From assembly GCA_001801215.1 (NCBI GenBank), contig MGXA01000025.1, positions 1-47,922 of the forward strand: a DNA stretch of 47,922 bases, in the 5' to 3' direction. This stretch comes from Gallionellales bacterium RIFCSPLOWO2_02_FULL_59_110 (GTDB lineage: Bacteria; Pseudomonadota; Gammaproteobacteria; Burkholderiales; Gallionellaceae). A model generated the notes under the pieces. That model was not told the origin of the DNA, searched no databases, and worked only from the letters and a program-made list of their open reading frames with translations. Positions 9,004 through 18,583 of the stretch are shown here, piece after piece. Every line of letters starts with the position of its first letter. Within the stretch, counting starts at the first letter, position 1. A program made the position numbers and the translations under genes.

Positions 9004-10309
9004 ACCCTTCCTTTGCGCGGCCTTGTGCTGCGTTGCGACAACCGCCTTCGCCGCCCCCGGCATCCAGCACTGGCAGAGCGCCAGCGGCGCGAAAGTGCTG
9101 TTCGTGGAAAACCACGATATTCCGATGCTGGATGTAGCGGTGAGTTTTCCGGCGGGCAGCAGCTTCGATGCGCCGGGCAAATCCGGCGTGGCTGGGCTGA
9201 CCCATCGACTGCTCGATCTGGGCGCGGAAGGATTGAGCGAGGACGACATCGCGCGCGTCATGGCGGATATCGGCGCACAATTCGGCGGCGGCTTCGACCC
9301 GGATCGCGCCAGCGTCTCGTTGCGCACCTTGAGCGGCGCGGCGCAGCGCGACAAGGCGCTGGACATCATGGCGCGCGTGCTGCAAAGCCCGCTGTTTCCC
9401 GATGCTGTGCTGGCGCGCGAAAAGACGCGGCTGATCGCTGCGCTGAAAGAAGCCGAAACCAAGCCGGAAAGCATTGCCGACAAGGCGTTCCACAAGGCGG
9501 TGTTCGGCGCACACCCGTACGCCATGCCGGTTTCCGGCGAAATCGCCAGCGTCGAGAAGATTACCGCACAGGATTTGCGGCATTATTACGCCACACGCTA
9601 CCGGGCCGGCAGTGCGGTAGTGGCGCTGATGGGCGATATCACGCGGGCGCAGGCCGAAGAAATCGCGCAACAGCTCACCGGAAAGCTGCCGTTGGCGGAC
9701 GCGCCTCCGCCGCTGCCCGCTGTTTCGATGAAAATTCCCGCCAGCGAGCAGCGCATCGCCCATCCGGCCAGCCAGAGCCACATCCTGCTCGGCGCGCCGG
9801 GCATGGCGCGCAACGACCCGGATTATTTCGCGCTGTACGTCGGCAACCACATTCTCGGCGGGGGCGGTTTCGTGTCGCGCCTGATGGGCGAAGTGCGCGA
9901 AAAACGCGGCCTGGCCTACAGCGTGTACAGCTACTTCATGCCGTTGAAACAGCCGGGCGCTTTCCAGATCGGCCTGCAAACCAAGAAGGAACAGGCCGAC
10001 GGAGCGCTGCAACTGGTGCGCGACACGCTCGCGGAATTCATCGCCAAAGGGCCGACGGAAAAAGAACTGCTGGCCGCGAAACAGAACATCGTCGGCGGCT
10101 TCCCGCTGCGCATTGACAGCAACCGCAAGATTCTCGAATATCTGAGCATTATCGGCTTCCACGACATGCCGCTGACTTATCTGGACGATTTCACGCGCAG
10201 CGTCGAGCAGGTGACGGTCGCGCAGGTGCGCGACGCCTTCAAGCGCCGCATCGACCCGCAGGCGATGGCGACGGTGATCGTCGGCGCGCCCGAGGAAGCG
10301 GCAAAATAA
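8993..10309 (+). CDS. M16 family peptidase-like protein, non-catalytic partner
   Basis: A 438-residue exported protein (signal peptide MRIKPFLCAALCCVATTAFA) with two M16 domains. The place of the zinc motif reads THRLLDLG, so the HxxEH glutamate and second histidine are absent and no zinc can be held there. The C-terminal half keeps the Arg-Tyr type substrate-binding text (REKRGLAYSVYS). This fits the known pattern of paired M16 proteins in which one supplies zinc chemistry and the other shapes the chamber. It overlaps the upstream peptidase gene by 11 bases and is followed closely by rsmD. Confidence 0.9.
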   Translation: MRIKPFLCAALCCVATTAFAAPGIQHWQSASGAKVLFVENHDIPMLDVAVSFPAGSSFDAPGKSGVAGLTHRLLDLGAEGLSEDDIARVMADIGAQFGGGFDPDRASVSLRTLSGAAQRDKALDIMARVLQSPLFPDAVLAREKTRLIAALKEAETKPESIADKAFHKAVFGAHPYAMPVSGEIASVEKITAQDLRHYYATRYRAGSAVVALMGDITRAQAEEIAQQLTGKLPLADAPPPLPAVSMKIPASEQRIAHPASQSHILLGAPGMARNDPDYFALYVGNHILGGGGFVSRLMGEVREKRGLAYSVYSYFMPLKQPGAFQIGLQTKKEQADGALQLVRDTLAEFIAKGPTEKELLAAKQNIVGGFPLRIDSNRKILEYLSIIGFHDMPLTYLDDFTRSVEQVTVAQVRDAFKRRIDPQAMATVIVGAPEEAAK

Positions 10310-10848
10310 ACAAGGTCAGAATCATCGGCGGCGAATTGCGCAGCCGCATCATCGGCTTTCCCGATGCCGAAGGCTTGCGCCCCACACCGGACCGCGTGCG
10401 CGAGACCCTGTTCAACTGGCTCGGCCAGACGCTGTACGGGCGAACCTGCCTGGATTTGTTTGCCGGGAGCGGCGCGCTGGGCTTCGAGGCCGCTTCGCGC
10501 GGCGCGGAACGCGTGGCGATGGCGGAAAAGAACCCCGCAGTTTTTCGCGCGTTGAAACAGAATATTGCAAAATTATCCTGCGCTAACGTTTTCGCTTATT
10601 GCCAAGATGGGTTAGAATTCGCCTGCCGGGATACGTATCGGTATGATGTGATTTTTCTGGATCCACCGTTTCAGAGCGACTACCTGCCCAAACTGCTGGA
10701 AATACTGCCGCAACGCCTGAATGAAGGCGGCTTGGTTTATGTCGAATCGGGCACCGCACTGGATGTCGCGTTGCCTTGGCGGACAATCAAAACGGGCAAG
10801 GCAGGGCAGGTACATTACCAATTACTGGGTCTCTCTGTAAATGATTAG
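10306..10848 (+). CDS. rsmD: 16S rRNA (guanine966-N2)-methyltransferase RsmD
   Basis: A SAM-dependent methyltransferase acting on 16S rRNA in the small subunit. Motifs: SAM-binding DLFAGSGALGFEAASRG and the catalytic DPPF in VIFLDPPFQ, plus the family signature GLRPTPDRVRETLFNWL. The conserved N-terminal RIIGGELRSR begins around 10318, upstream of the first usual start (TTG 10336). The only plausible initiator that keeps it is ATA at 10306, overlapping the previous stop (AATAAAC). The true start is therefore uncertain: ATA 10306 or TTG 10336. It sits in a run with M16 peptidases and coaD, the common rsmD-coaD order. Confidence 0.9.
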   Translation: MNKVRIIGGELRSRIIGFPDAEGLRPTPDRVRETLFNWLGQTLYGRTCLDLFAGSGALGFEAASRGAERVAMAEKNPAVFRALKQNIAKLSCANVFAYCQDGLEFACRDTYRYDVIFLDPPFQSDYLPKLLEILPQRLNEGGLVYVESGTALDVALPWRTIKTGKAGQVHYQLLGLSVND

Positions 10849-10857
10849 AGTGGGCAA

Positions 10858-11337
10858 ATGATTAAAGTGGTTTATCCGGGAACCTTCGATCCCATCACGC
10901 GCGGCCACGAAGACGTGGTGCGCCGCGCCGCCGGACTGTTTGGCGAAGTCATCGTGGCGGTGGCGGAAAGCCGCATACAGACCCTGTTCACGCGGGACGA
11001 GCGGGTGGGCATGGCGCGCGAGGTTTTTGCGGATTTTACCAACGTGCGCGTGGAAGGGTTCAACGGTCTGCTGATGAGCTTCGTGCAGGCACAGGGCGCA
11101 CGCGTGGTGTTGCGCGGATTGCGCGCGGTGTCGGATTTCGAATACGAGTTTCAATTGGCCGGGATGAACCGCAATCTGTATCCGGAAATGGAAACGCTGT
11201 TCCTGACCCCGGCCGAACAATATACCTTCATCTCTGCCACCATGGTGCGCGAGGTGGCCCGCTTCGGCGGCGATGTCGGCAAGTTCGTTTCACCCTTGGT
11301 GGCGGCAAGGTTGCAGCAAAAAACAAAATCGATTTAA
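10858..11337 (+). CDS. coaD: Phosphopantetheine adenylyltransferase
   Basis: A 159-residue nucleotidyltransferase that joins 4'-phosphopantetheine and ATP to give dephospho-CoA, the penultimate step of coenzyme A synthesis in the cytoplasm. The (H/T)xGH-type motif appears as [10 protein letters not shown] at the N terminus, and [14 protein letters not shown] matches the C-terminal ISSTxVR motif. Length is typical. It starts 9 bases after the rsmD stop, so the two genes are probably co-transcribed. Confidence 0.96.
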   Translation: MIKVVYPGTFDPITRGHEDVVRRAAGLFGEVIVAVAESRIQTLFTRDERVGMAREVFADFTNVRVEGFNGLLMSFVQAQGARVVLRGLRAVSDFEYEFQLAGMNRNLYPEMETLFLTPAEQYTFISATMVREVARFGGDVGKFVSPLVAARLQQKTKSI

Positions 11338-11607
<270 letters not shown>

Positions 11608-11719
11608 AGCCCGCGCAGCCTGCAAGAAGGCGGCGGAGCGGCGATACTCTCTGGTATCTCGCGTTCCGCCTGTCCTGCCCGTTATCGGTAACCCCCACTT
11701 GTCCGATGCACGGGATGCG

Positions 11720-11902
11720 CTATTGCGCCTCGGTGTCGCCGGTTTTCTTTTGCGCCGCCTCGTTGGCCTGCTGCAACGTCTGCTCTACTCCCTTGGCTTT
11801 TTCGAGCGCATCGCGCTGTGTCTCGGCGATTTTCGGCGTTGGAGCGGATGGGCCGTCGCAGGCGCCGAGCAACAGGATAACGGCAATCAGAGCGTATTTC
11901 AT
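11720..11902 (-). CDS. Small predicted lipoprotein
   Basis: A 60-residue protein with a type II signal peptide: MKYALIAVILLLGAC, with lipobox LLGAC and acceptor Cys15. The mature part is a short charged helix rich in Gln, Ala and Lys, without a recognised domain. A GGAGGA-like ribosome binding site precedes the ATG. It lies 51 bases after mutM on the same strand. It resembles small lipoproteins often placed near cell-envelope genes; function unknown. Confidence 0.7.
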   Translation of the reverse strand: MKYALIAVILLLGACDGPSAPTPKIAETQRDALEKAKGVEQTLQQANEAAQKKTGDTEAQ

Positions 11903-11953
11903 ATTTCCTCCGGTGAAGTGTTTATCGGGGCAACTTTCGAAGCATAACCCAAA

Positions 11954-12772
11954 TTACCTCTGGCAGTTATCGCAGTAAAAACTGGAGCGCTGCCCCTGCC
12001 GGATTTGTTTGACCGTCGCGCCGCACTTGCGGCAAGGCTCTCCGGCGCGGCCATATACCCAATAACGTTGCTGGAAATAACCGGGTTGCCCGGCTGCGTC
12101 CACAAAGTCGCGCAGGGTGCTGCCGCCGTGAAGGATGGCCTCGTCGAGCGTCGCACGGATTTCTTCCACCAATTTCAGGCAACGCGGCAGGCTGAGTTTT
12201 CCGGCGGCTAGCTGCGGTTTGATGCTGGCGCGGAACAGCGCCTCGCTGGCGTAGATGTTGCCCACGCCGACGACCACATGGCTGTCCATGATGCATTGTT
12301 TGATCGCGATGTTGCGGCCGCGCGTGGCGAGGTGGAGATACTCCGCGTCAAATTCCGCTTGCAGCGGTTCAGGGCCAAGCCCGGCGAGCAGCGGATGAGC
12401 TCGCGCATCGCCCCCGCTTTGCCATAGCGCCGCGCCGAAACGACGCGGGTCGCGCAGGCGCATCAGCGCGCCATTAGACAGCAACAGATCGAAGTGATCG
12501 TGTTTTTCTGCGGGAGTGTTTGCGGGCAGGAGGCGCAGGCTGCCGGACATGCCGAGGTGCAGGATCAAGGTGCCGTGGTCGAACTCGAACAGCAGATATT
12601 TGCCACGCCGCCCAAGCGCGCGGATAGTCTTGCCGCGCAGCAGCCTCGGCAGGTTTTTCGGGATTGGCCAGCGCAGGCTGGCGTTGCGGATAACGACGCC
12701 GGAAACAGTTTGTCCGACAAGATGCGGTTCCAGGCTGCGCCGCGTGACCTCTACCTCGGGTAGTTCAGGCAC
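11954..12772 (-). CDS. mutM: Formamidopyrimidine-DNA glycosylase (Fpg/MutM)
   Basis: A 272-residue bifunctional glycosylase/AP lyase that removes 8-oxoguanine and formamidopyrimidine from DNA. The N terminus MPELPEVEVTRR supplies the catalytic proline (exposed after Met removal) and glutamate. The conserved lysine is in the GKYLLFEF region, and the zinc finger is CRKC...CDNC at the C terminus. It overlaps the upstream GldG-like gene by 8 bases. With mutY at 33062, both arms of the 8-oxoG repair system are in this window. Confidence 0.96.
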   Translation of the reverse strand: MPELPEVEVTRRSLEPHLVGQTVSGVVIRNASLRWPIPKNLPRLLRGKTIRALGRRGKYLLFEFDHGTLILHLGMSGSLRLLPANTPAEKHDHFDLLLSNGALMRLRDPRRFGAALWQSGGDARAHPLLAGLGPEPLQAEFDAEYLHLATRGRNIAIKQCIMDSHVVVGVGNIYASEALFRASIKPQLAAGKLSLPRCLKLVEEIRATLDEAILHGGSTLRDFVDAAGQPGYFQQRYWVYGRAGEPCRKCGATVKQIRQGQRSSFYCDNCQR

Positions 12773-14138
12773 GGCGGCGTTTCCACCACATCGCCCCGCC
12801 CACTAATGCCAGCAACAGCGGCAAGCCGACCAGAAAGCCGATGCCGATCACGGCAAGCCGGGTTTTGCCGAGTTCCAGGCTGCTGTCCTTTGCGGCGCGC
12901 GGTTGCAGGGTGATGAGGTGTTCTTCGCCGGCCAGCCAGTTCACCATGTTCACGCCCAGATCCACGTTGCCGCCGTTTCCGGCGAAGCTATTGGCGAGAA
13001 ACGCGCCGTTGCCGACCACCACGATGCGCTGCTCGCGGTCGTTGGCGTTGCGTTGCAGCGCCAGCGCGATGACGGCGGGACCGGGAATGTCGCGCCGCTT
13101 GTCGAATGTGTGCCCGGTCAAACGGCTTTCGCCGCCGGGTTTGTCGTCAAGCGCGCTGCGGCTTACCCAGCCGCGCGCGGCGACTTCCACCAGCACGTGA
13201 TGCTCCCATTCCGGGGTCTCGTTCCAGGCAAGAGGGCGCGCTTCGGGGAAGGCGGTAATCAGGCCGAAATTGCGCGTCACCTCATGCGGCGGATAGGAAG
13301 CGCCCAGCGACCAGGTGGCGGGCGCGCGCATCCCGGCGGCGGACGGATCGATCACGATGCCGGGCGGCAGCAGCAGCTCGAGTTTTTCGGCGAGCCGCTC
13401 CAGCCCGCGCAGCGGCCCGGCATCGATCAGCCACAGCAGGTTGCCGCCGCGCTCGATGTAGCGCAGCAGCTTGTCCACTTCGCCGGGCATAAGGTCGATT
13501 TGCGGCTGGGCGATCACCAGCACGCTGGCATTGTTGGGCACTTCCTGCGCCAGCGCCAGATTCAGGCTGTTGAGGCGGAAGCCGTTCTGCGCGAGTTTTG
13601 CGCCGAACGGGTTGCCCAGGTCGTGATTGGCGATGCCGTCCAGTTTGCGTTCGCCGTGTCCGTCCAGATACATCACGGTCTGTTCGCGGCTGTGCGCGAG
13701 GCGCAGCAGGGCGCTGGTAAAAATCTGCTCGTTGAGCCGGGTGAGGTGTTCGCTGCGACCGGCGTACTCGACCACCATCTCGCCGTTGAGCTGGACGCCG
13801 GCCGCGCGGGTTTTTTCGGCATCCTTCTCCGGATCGACGAACGCCAGCCGGATGTCGGGCTTGTAGCGCTGGTACAGCGACATGAAGTTGCGGATGATCT
13901 TGCGGATGTCGCCGAGGCTTGCGTCCTGTTCGGTGGCATACACCATGACGCTGACGGGCCCGTCCAGCCGGTCGAGCACTTCCACGCTGACCGGCTCCAG
14001 GCTGTTGCCGGCGTTGTGCGTCACGTCATGCTGCAGCGGGTATTTGACGGCGAGATAGCCCAGCCCCAGCGCAATGCCTGACACCAGCAACACGAACAGC
14101 AGGTTGCGCAACGCCGGATGAGTAAAAGTTTTACGCAC
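12765..14138 (-). CDS. GldG-family ABC transporter auxiliary protein
   Basis: A 457-residue membrane protein with an N-terminal transmembrane helix (LLFVLLVSGIALGLGYLAV), a large extracytoplasmic ABC_transp_aux/DUF4350-like region (about 40-400; VSVMVYATEQD, VMYLDGHGERKL, NLLWLIDAGP) and a C-terminal transmembrane helix followed by KRRR. This is the GldG arrangement known from Bacteroidetes gliding/ABC complexes, where it joins GldA (ATPase) and GldF (permease). The two upstream genes supply these partners. The permease stop is 6 bases upstream. Substrate unknown; no gliding machinery is visible here. Confidence 0.85.
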   Translation of the reverse strand: MRKTFTHPALRNLLFVLLVSGIALGLGYLAVKYPLQHDVTHNAGNSLEPVSVEVLDRLDGPVSVMVYATEQDASLGDIRKIIRNFMSLYQRYKPDIRLAFVDPEKDAEKTRAAGVQLNGEMVVEYAGRSEHLTRLNEQIFTSALLRLAHSREQTVMYLDGHGERKLDGIANHDLGNPFGAKLAQNGFRLNSLNLALAQEVPNNASVLVIAQPQIDLMPGEVDKLLRYIERGGNLLWLIDAGPLRGLERLAEKLELLLPPGIVIDPSAAGMRAPATWSLGASYPPHEVTRNFGLITAFPEARPLAWNETPEWEHHVLVEVAARGWVSRSALDDKPGGESRLTGHTFDKRRDIPGPAVIALALQRNANDREQRIVVVGNGAFLANSFAGNGGNVDLGVNMVNWLAGEEHLITLQPRAAKDSSLELGKTRLAVIGIGFLVGLPLLLALVGGAMWWKRRRA

Positions 14139-14144
14139 GATATC

Positions 14145-14888
14145 TCACCCGTAAATGCGGTTGTTGTGGATGCGGCGCATGGCCAGCAGCAGAAACACCG
14201 CGCTGAACAGCACGTAAAAAGCCGCATCGCCGCTATCCAGCAAGCCGGCGTTGAAATTCTGGAAATGGCCGAGCGGCGAAATGAAATGCCAGGGCGAGTC
14301 ATCAGCCGCCGCACCGATGTCGGCCAGCCACAAACCGGCCAGCACCGCCAGCGCGCCGATGGCGGCGATGACCGGCTGCGTGGTGAGCGTGGAAACGTAC
14401 AGCCCCACCGCGACATAGCTGGCGGTGAGCAGCGCCAGGCCGAGCAAATTGCTCAGCAGCAGGCCGTGGTCGAGCGCGGTGCCGAGCGCCAGGGTGTAAA
14501 GCATCAGCGGCACGCCGGAAATCAGCATGGCCAGAAAAATCAGCAGGCCGAAAAACTTGCCGAGCACGATCTGGCCACCGGACAGCGGCGCGGAAAGCAG
14601 CAGCGCAAACGTCTGGCTGCGGCGCTCCTCGGCGATCAGGCGCATGGTGAACATCGGCGTCAGCATCATCAGCAGCAGCGCGGCCGTGTTGAACAGCGGG
14701 GCGGCGACCGTCATCGTCACGCCGGGAGGATTGGCGAGTTGCGCGAGCTGCGGCTGGATGGTCAGGAACGCATCCACGCGCGCCAGAAAAAACCACGCAA
14801 AAATAAATTGCAGCGCGGCGAGCACGAACCAGGTGGAAGGCATGGCGAACAGGCTGCGCAATTCGCGCAAGGCGAGCAGGCGGATCAT
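14145..14888 (-). CDS. ABC-2 type permease (GldF-like)
   Basis: A 247-residue integral membrane protein with about six hydrophobic segments (for example LFNTAALLLMMLTPMFTMRLI, FGLLIFLAMLISGVPLMLYTL, PVIAAIGALAVLAGLWLADI). The E-rich loop AEERRSQTFALLLSAPLSGGQIVLGKF is the hallmark of ABC-2 permeases. ATG 14888 is chosen because it overlaps the ATPase stop as ATGA, a sign of translational coupling. It forms the channel part of a Gld-type exporter with the flanking genes. Confidence 0.87.
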   Translation of the reverse strand: MIRLLALRELRSLFAMPSTWFVLAALQFIFAWFFLARVDAFLTIQPQLAQLANPPGVTMTVAAPLFNTAALLLMMLTPMFTMRLIAEERRSQTFALLLSAPLSGGQIVLGKFFGLLIFLAMLISGVPLMLYTLALGTALDHGLLLSNLLGLALLTASYVAVGLYVSTLTTQPVIAAIGALAVLAGLWLADIGAAADDSPWHFISPLGHFQNFNAGLLDSGDAAFYVLFSAVFLLLAMRRIHNNRIYG

Positions 14889-15892
14889 GATGTTTTCGCC
14901 GGGGCGTTTTCTTCGGCAGTGCTGCTTTCTGCCTCGGTGATTCTGGCGAACACCTCCTCCAGCGTGGCCTGCAGCGGCGTGAGTTGCTCCAGTTGCCAAC
15001 CCCGCTGCGCAGCCAGCGCGAGCAGCGCGTCGCCGACGCCGGCATCCGGCGCGTGCCGCACGCGGAACTGCGTGGCGGAAAGCTGTTCGACGCCGCCGAC
15101 GCCCGCGATGTCACGCAACTCGCTCAACGGCGGCGGGTTGCGCAGGCTGACGATGAAACCGGAGACGCCGCCAAACCTTTGCATTCCTGCGCTGGTATCC
15201 CCGTAGATCAGCCTGCCGTGCTGCATGATTTCGACGCGGTCGCACACGCTTTCCACTTCGCCGAGCAAATGGGTGGAAAGAATCACGCTGCCGCTGTCGC
15301 CCAATTCGCGGATCAGGGCGCGGATGTCGCGGATTTGCGTGGGGTCGAGGCCGACGGTGGGCTCGTCCAGCACGATCACGGCGGGGCGGTGGATGATGGC
15401 CTGCGCGATGCCGGTGCGCTGCTGATAGCCCTTGGACAGCGTGCCGATAATTTTCCTGCCGACCGCCTCCAGCCCGCAGCGATGCTTGGCCCGAACCAGC
15501 GCCTCGGCGGCTTCGCCCGGTTTCATGCCGCGCAGGCGTGCGGCAAAGGTCAGGTAATCATCCACGCTGAGCTCGCGGTACAGCGGCGGTGTCTCCGGCA
15601 AATAGCCGATCTGCGCCTTGGCCAATTCCGGCTGGCGCAGCAGGTCGATGCCGCAGATTTCAATTTCGCCCGAGCCCGGCAGCAGGCAGCCGGTCAGCAT
15701 TTGCAACGTGGTGGTTTTGCCCGCACCGTTGTGCCCGAGCAGGCCCAGCACCTCGCCGCGCCTGAGTTCCAGCGACAGGTCGTGGATGACTTGCCGGTTG
15801 CCGAAGCGGCGCGACAGATTGCGCGCGGCAAGAGTTATTTCGGGATTGGCGTTGGGCAAAATTGGTAAACCGTCGTGGTTGCGTCCGGTCAA
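14885..15892 (-). CDS. ABC transporter ATP-binding protein (GldA-like)
   Basis: An ATPase of ABC-2 exporters. Motifs: Walker A GHNGAGKTT, Q loop region GYLPETPPLY, a degenerate signature LSKGYQQR (normally LSGGQ), Walker B VIVLDEPTVGLDP and the H loop STHLL. After the nucleotide-binding domain comes the C-terminal regulatory extension seen in this family (IVSLRNPPPL ... LEEVFARIT). The start is unsure: no ATG or GTG lies in a sensible position, and TTG codons at 15892 or 15859 are the best candidates, just before the first beta strand (ITLAARNLSRRFG). First gene of the exporter operon leading into mutM. Confidence 0.87.
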   Translation of the reverse strand: MTGRNHDGLPILPNANPEITLAARNLSRRFGNRQVIHDLSLELRRGEVLGLLGHNGAGKTTTLQMLTGCLLPGSGEIEICGIDLLRQPELAKAQIGYLPETPPLYRELSVDDYLTFAARLRGMKPGEAAEALVRAKHRCGLEAVGRKIIGTLSKGYQQRTGIAQAIIHRPAVIVLDEPTVGLDPTQIRDIRALIRELGDSGSVILSTHLLGEVESVCDRVEIMQHGRLIYGDTSAGMQRFGGVSGFIVSLRNPPPLSELRDIAGVGGVEQLSATQFRVRHAPDAGVGDALLALAAQRGWQLEQLTPLQATLEEVFARITEAESSTAEENAPAKTS

Positions 15893-16064
15893 GGATAACC
15901 CAATCCAGGCGCCCCCACTACCCCAACCCCCAGAATCGCCGGAGTATGGTCGGAAGGACGCTCCAGCTTGTGGGGTTTGTCTGTCACGCAGCTTTGCATT
16001 GCGCCGTGGTCGCTGAGGGCCTAGCTGGCGACGCCATGCTTGAGCCCCTGCATGTGCCGCAGGT

Positions 16065-16382
16065 TCAGTGAAAGTAATTATTGATTTCGTTTGCTGACAT
16101 GGTGCGCACGAAGAACCAGTCGGCGACATGGTCACAGCCGGCCAAGTGGCTCCAGTCATCGCCGTGGCGCTTGGCTATCGGAATGGAATCCTGTCTTACA
16201 TCGGGCATAAAAGGCAAATCAGGATGAAGGATCACGTACCAGTAGCGGCATTGATCGAGTTCATACTTCCTGAAGTAAAGCTTGACTACCGATACCTGCC
16301 AAGCTCCTTCCATCTCGTCATCTACATCCACATATGGTGCAGCCCCGAAAAGTAATTCGGAATATCGCTCCTTTGACGGCAT
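16065..16382 (-). CDS. Hypothetical protein
   Basis: A 105-residue soluble protein, rich in aromatic residues and acidic at the N terminus (SELLFGAAPYVDVDDEMEG...). No signal peptide or membrane segment. ATG 16382 follows CAGGGATGGCC; a TTG 21 bases upstream is also possible. I do not recognise the family. The even amino-acid composition and the ribosome binding site support a real gene. It stands between the ABC operon and the chemoreceptor gene. Confidence 0.5.
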   Translation of the reverse strand: MPSKERYSELLFGAAPYVDVDDEMEGAWQVSVVKLYFRKYELDQCRYWYVILHPDLPFMPDVRQDSIPIAKRHGDDWSHLAGCDHVADWFFVRTMSANEINNYFH

Positions 16383-16457
16383 CGGCCATCCCTGCTTCGC
16401 CAATGACGCTCTTGCGTCTCCGGCAGAGCAGCCGCTAAATAAATTTTAGAGTATTCG

Positions 16458-18080
16458 CTATTTGATATAGCGGAAAAAATGAATCAAATCGTACAGCTTT
16501 ACAGCAGTCGCATCCAATTTGCCGGCGCGTTCGCGCGTCTGTGCAACTGAGGCCAGATTGAATTCGATGGCTGCTGCAATCTTGCTGATGTCGGAGGTAA
16601 TTTCTTCGCTTGCCTGGGACTGCTGCGAGGACGCGCTCGCAATGTGTTGCGCCATGCCGATGATGCGACCGCCAGTCTCAGTCGTTTTGAGCAATTCATT
16701 CTCGGTCACGTCCATTTCGGCATCGGTTCTCTTTACCTGCTCACCGGCCGAATCCATGCTTCCGACTGCAACCTGCGTGGCACTCTGAATCGCTGTCACG
16801 GTACGTCCGATTTCCTCGGTCTGGACGCGCGATCTTTCCGCCAGCTTGCGCACCTCGTCTGCCACGACTGCGAAGCCGCGGCCCATCTCGCCGGCGCGTG
16901 CGGCTTCAATGGCTGCATTGAGCGCCAGCAGGTTGGTTTGCTCGGCAATTTCCTTGATGCCCTGTGTAATGGTGCCGATCTGGTGGATAGACTGGAACAG
17001 GTTAAGCATGGTGCCGCTCGCTTGAGACACGGTGGTCACCACGGCATGGGATGCCGCGCGGCTTTGATGCATTTGCGCCGTCACTTTGCGCAGCTCATCC
17101 CCAGATTCGCTGACGGCATCTGCGGCAGCTTGAGCGGAGTCGGCAACTTCGCGGACCGCAGCGTTCATTTCCACCATGGTGCCGGCAATATTGGATACCG
17201 AATCGGATTGCTGCTGCGACTGTTGATAGACCCCCTCCATTTCCCGGGTGAAATTTTTGGCATTATCGCCAACCGTACCGGCCATTTCGGCAATTTCGGC
17301 CATCATCACTTTGAGATGGGTCTGCATGGTAATCAGCCCGTCATTCAGCTTGCCGAGTTCATCCAGCCGATGAATGGGAATTTCTCCGGTCAGGTCCCCC
17401 TGGCTGATCTGGTCAAGATGCTGGGTGGTACGGTTAATGAAGGCCAGTACGGTGTTCTGCAGGAGGGCCAGCGTGATTCCGGCAGCGATAACGCCAATGC
17501 CTAGCACCTGGAGCAGACTATTTGATATATCCTTCGACAACCCAAGCGTTTCGCCGAACAGGCCGATCAGCCCCGCTGCGCATTGCAAGAGAACCATTGC
17601 AATAACCAGGCCTGTAAGTCTGGTGCGCAATGAGATACGCTTCCAGCGCGAAGGTTCCGGTATGCTCGCGCCGCTCGCGTTAAGCGATTTATACAGCGGC
17701 TCGGCACCGGCTACCTGTTCACGCGTAGGCTCCGTGCGCACCGACATATATCCGATGGTCTGGCTATCCTTGCGCACCGGTACGACCAGCGCATCGACCC
17801 AGTAATAGTCGCCGTTCTTGCAGCGATTCTTGACCACGCCACGCCACGGGCGGCCATCCTTGAGGGTGTTCCACAGCCATGCAAAAGCCTGTGGCGGCAT
17901 GTCGGGGTGGCGGACGATATTGTGATTCTTGCCGATCAATTCCCCAGTTGAAAAACCGGAAATCTTGACAAAGGTGTCATTGGCGTAGGTCGTTATACCC
18001 TTGAGATCGGTTTTGGAAACAATATATTCCCCTCTGGGGAAGGGACGCTCGGTTTGAGTAACGGGCAAATTGGTTTTCAC
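16458..18080 (-). CDS. PAS-domain methyl-accepting chemotaxis protein (Aer-like)
   Basis: A 540-residue chemoreceptor. An N-terminal PAS domain (about 15-130; [55 protein letters not shown]) matches the Aer/redox-sensing type. A membrane region (about 155-215, two hydrophobic helices) and a HAMP-like linker ([16 protein letters not shown]) follow. The signalling hairpin contains the highly conserved tip [22 protein letters not shown]. It probably reports redox state or oxygen to CheA/CheW, which are not in the window. The start is GTG 18078-18080 with AGGAAAC seven bases upstream. No CheB/CheR-binding pentapeptide is seen at the C terminus. Confidence 0.92.
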   Translation of the reverse strand: MKTNLPVTQTERPFPRGEYIVSKTDLKGITTYANDTFVKISGFSTGELIGKNHNIVRHPDMPPQAFAWLWNTLKDGRPWRGVVKNRCKNGDYYWVDALVVPVRKDSQTIGYMSVRTEPTREQVAGAEPLYKSLNASGASIPEPSRWKRISLRTRLTGLVIAMVLLQCAAGLIGLFGETLGLSKDISNSLLQVLGIGVIAAGITLALLQNTVLAFINRTTQHLDQISQGDLTGEIPIHRLDELGKLNDGLITMQTHLKVMMAEIAEMAGTVGDNAKNFTREMEGVYQQSQQQSDSVSNIAGTMVEMNAAVREVADSAQAAADAVSESGDELRKVTAQMHQSRAASHAVVTTVSQASGTMLNLFQSIHQIGTITQGIKEIAEQTNLLALNAAIEAARAGEMGRGFAVVADEVRKLAERSRVQTEEIGRTVTAIQSATQVAVGSMDSAGEQVKRTDAEMDVTENELLKTTETGGRIIGMAQHIASASSQQSQASEEITSDISKIAAAIEFNLASVAQTRERAGKLDATAVKLYDLIHFFRYIK

Positions 18081-18536
18081 GGTTGTTTCCTTTTTCGAAG
18101 ATAGAGGGCTTTACCTGCAAGTTTGTGCGGCATATTTCCAGCGTTCAACAAGTAAGTGATGGGCGAGCCAGTTGGAATAAGGAATAGCAAATCATTTTGG
18201 ATTTTTCGGGTGAATGACAGTCGCGGCAAAGCAATCAATCGCGCTATCAAGGCGCGGATGCATTCGAGTGTACGCGGCTTTACATCGAACAGGCAGCTTT
18301 CCCGTTGAATTAAAAAGGCGCGCCGCAGGTGATCCATGGCCTTCAGGTAAGCTTCTGCAATAAACGTGGCAAGCTGCTGGCCGGAATGAAGGCCGGTGCA
18401 GGCAATAATTTTAATTCCAGCCTCGTCTCAATGTAGGTTCTTGCAGGGGAGGGTTTTTGCAATGCTAAGTCAGTGAAGCTAGCCTGCCAAACTTGAGTTC
18501 TCTTGCAGAAGGCATTGCGAGCATGCATGGTTTACC
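18081..18536. other. Intergenic region without a convincing gene
   Basis: About 450 bases lie between the chemoreceptor (minus) and the SARP-like gene (plus). Two minus-strand frames of 86 and 61 codons are open here (18077-18337 and 18343-18528), but both lack a recognisable domain or a clear ribosome binding site and are AT-richer than the neighbours. It should hold the promoters of both divergent genes; no clear -35/-10 pair or known riboswitch was found. Confidence 0.5.
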
Positions 18537-18583
18537 TTGGTTGCGGCGCAAATAAAGAATATTATTAAATGCTATAGTAGAAA

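Noticed and set aside
8987-10162. 391-codon minus-strand frame
   Set aside because: Shadow of the second M16 gene; composition is unlike a protein and no motif is found.
12903-14081. 392-codon plus-strand frame
   Set aside because: Antisense to the GldG-like gene, no domain or ribosome binding site.
14118-15868. Two long plus-strand frames (362 and 294 codons)
   Set aside because: Both are antisense to the ABC permease and ATPase genes, Gln/His-rich as typical shadows.
18077-18528. Two minus-strand frames of 86 and 61 codons
   Set aside because: No domain, weak starts and odd composition; treated as intergenic.
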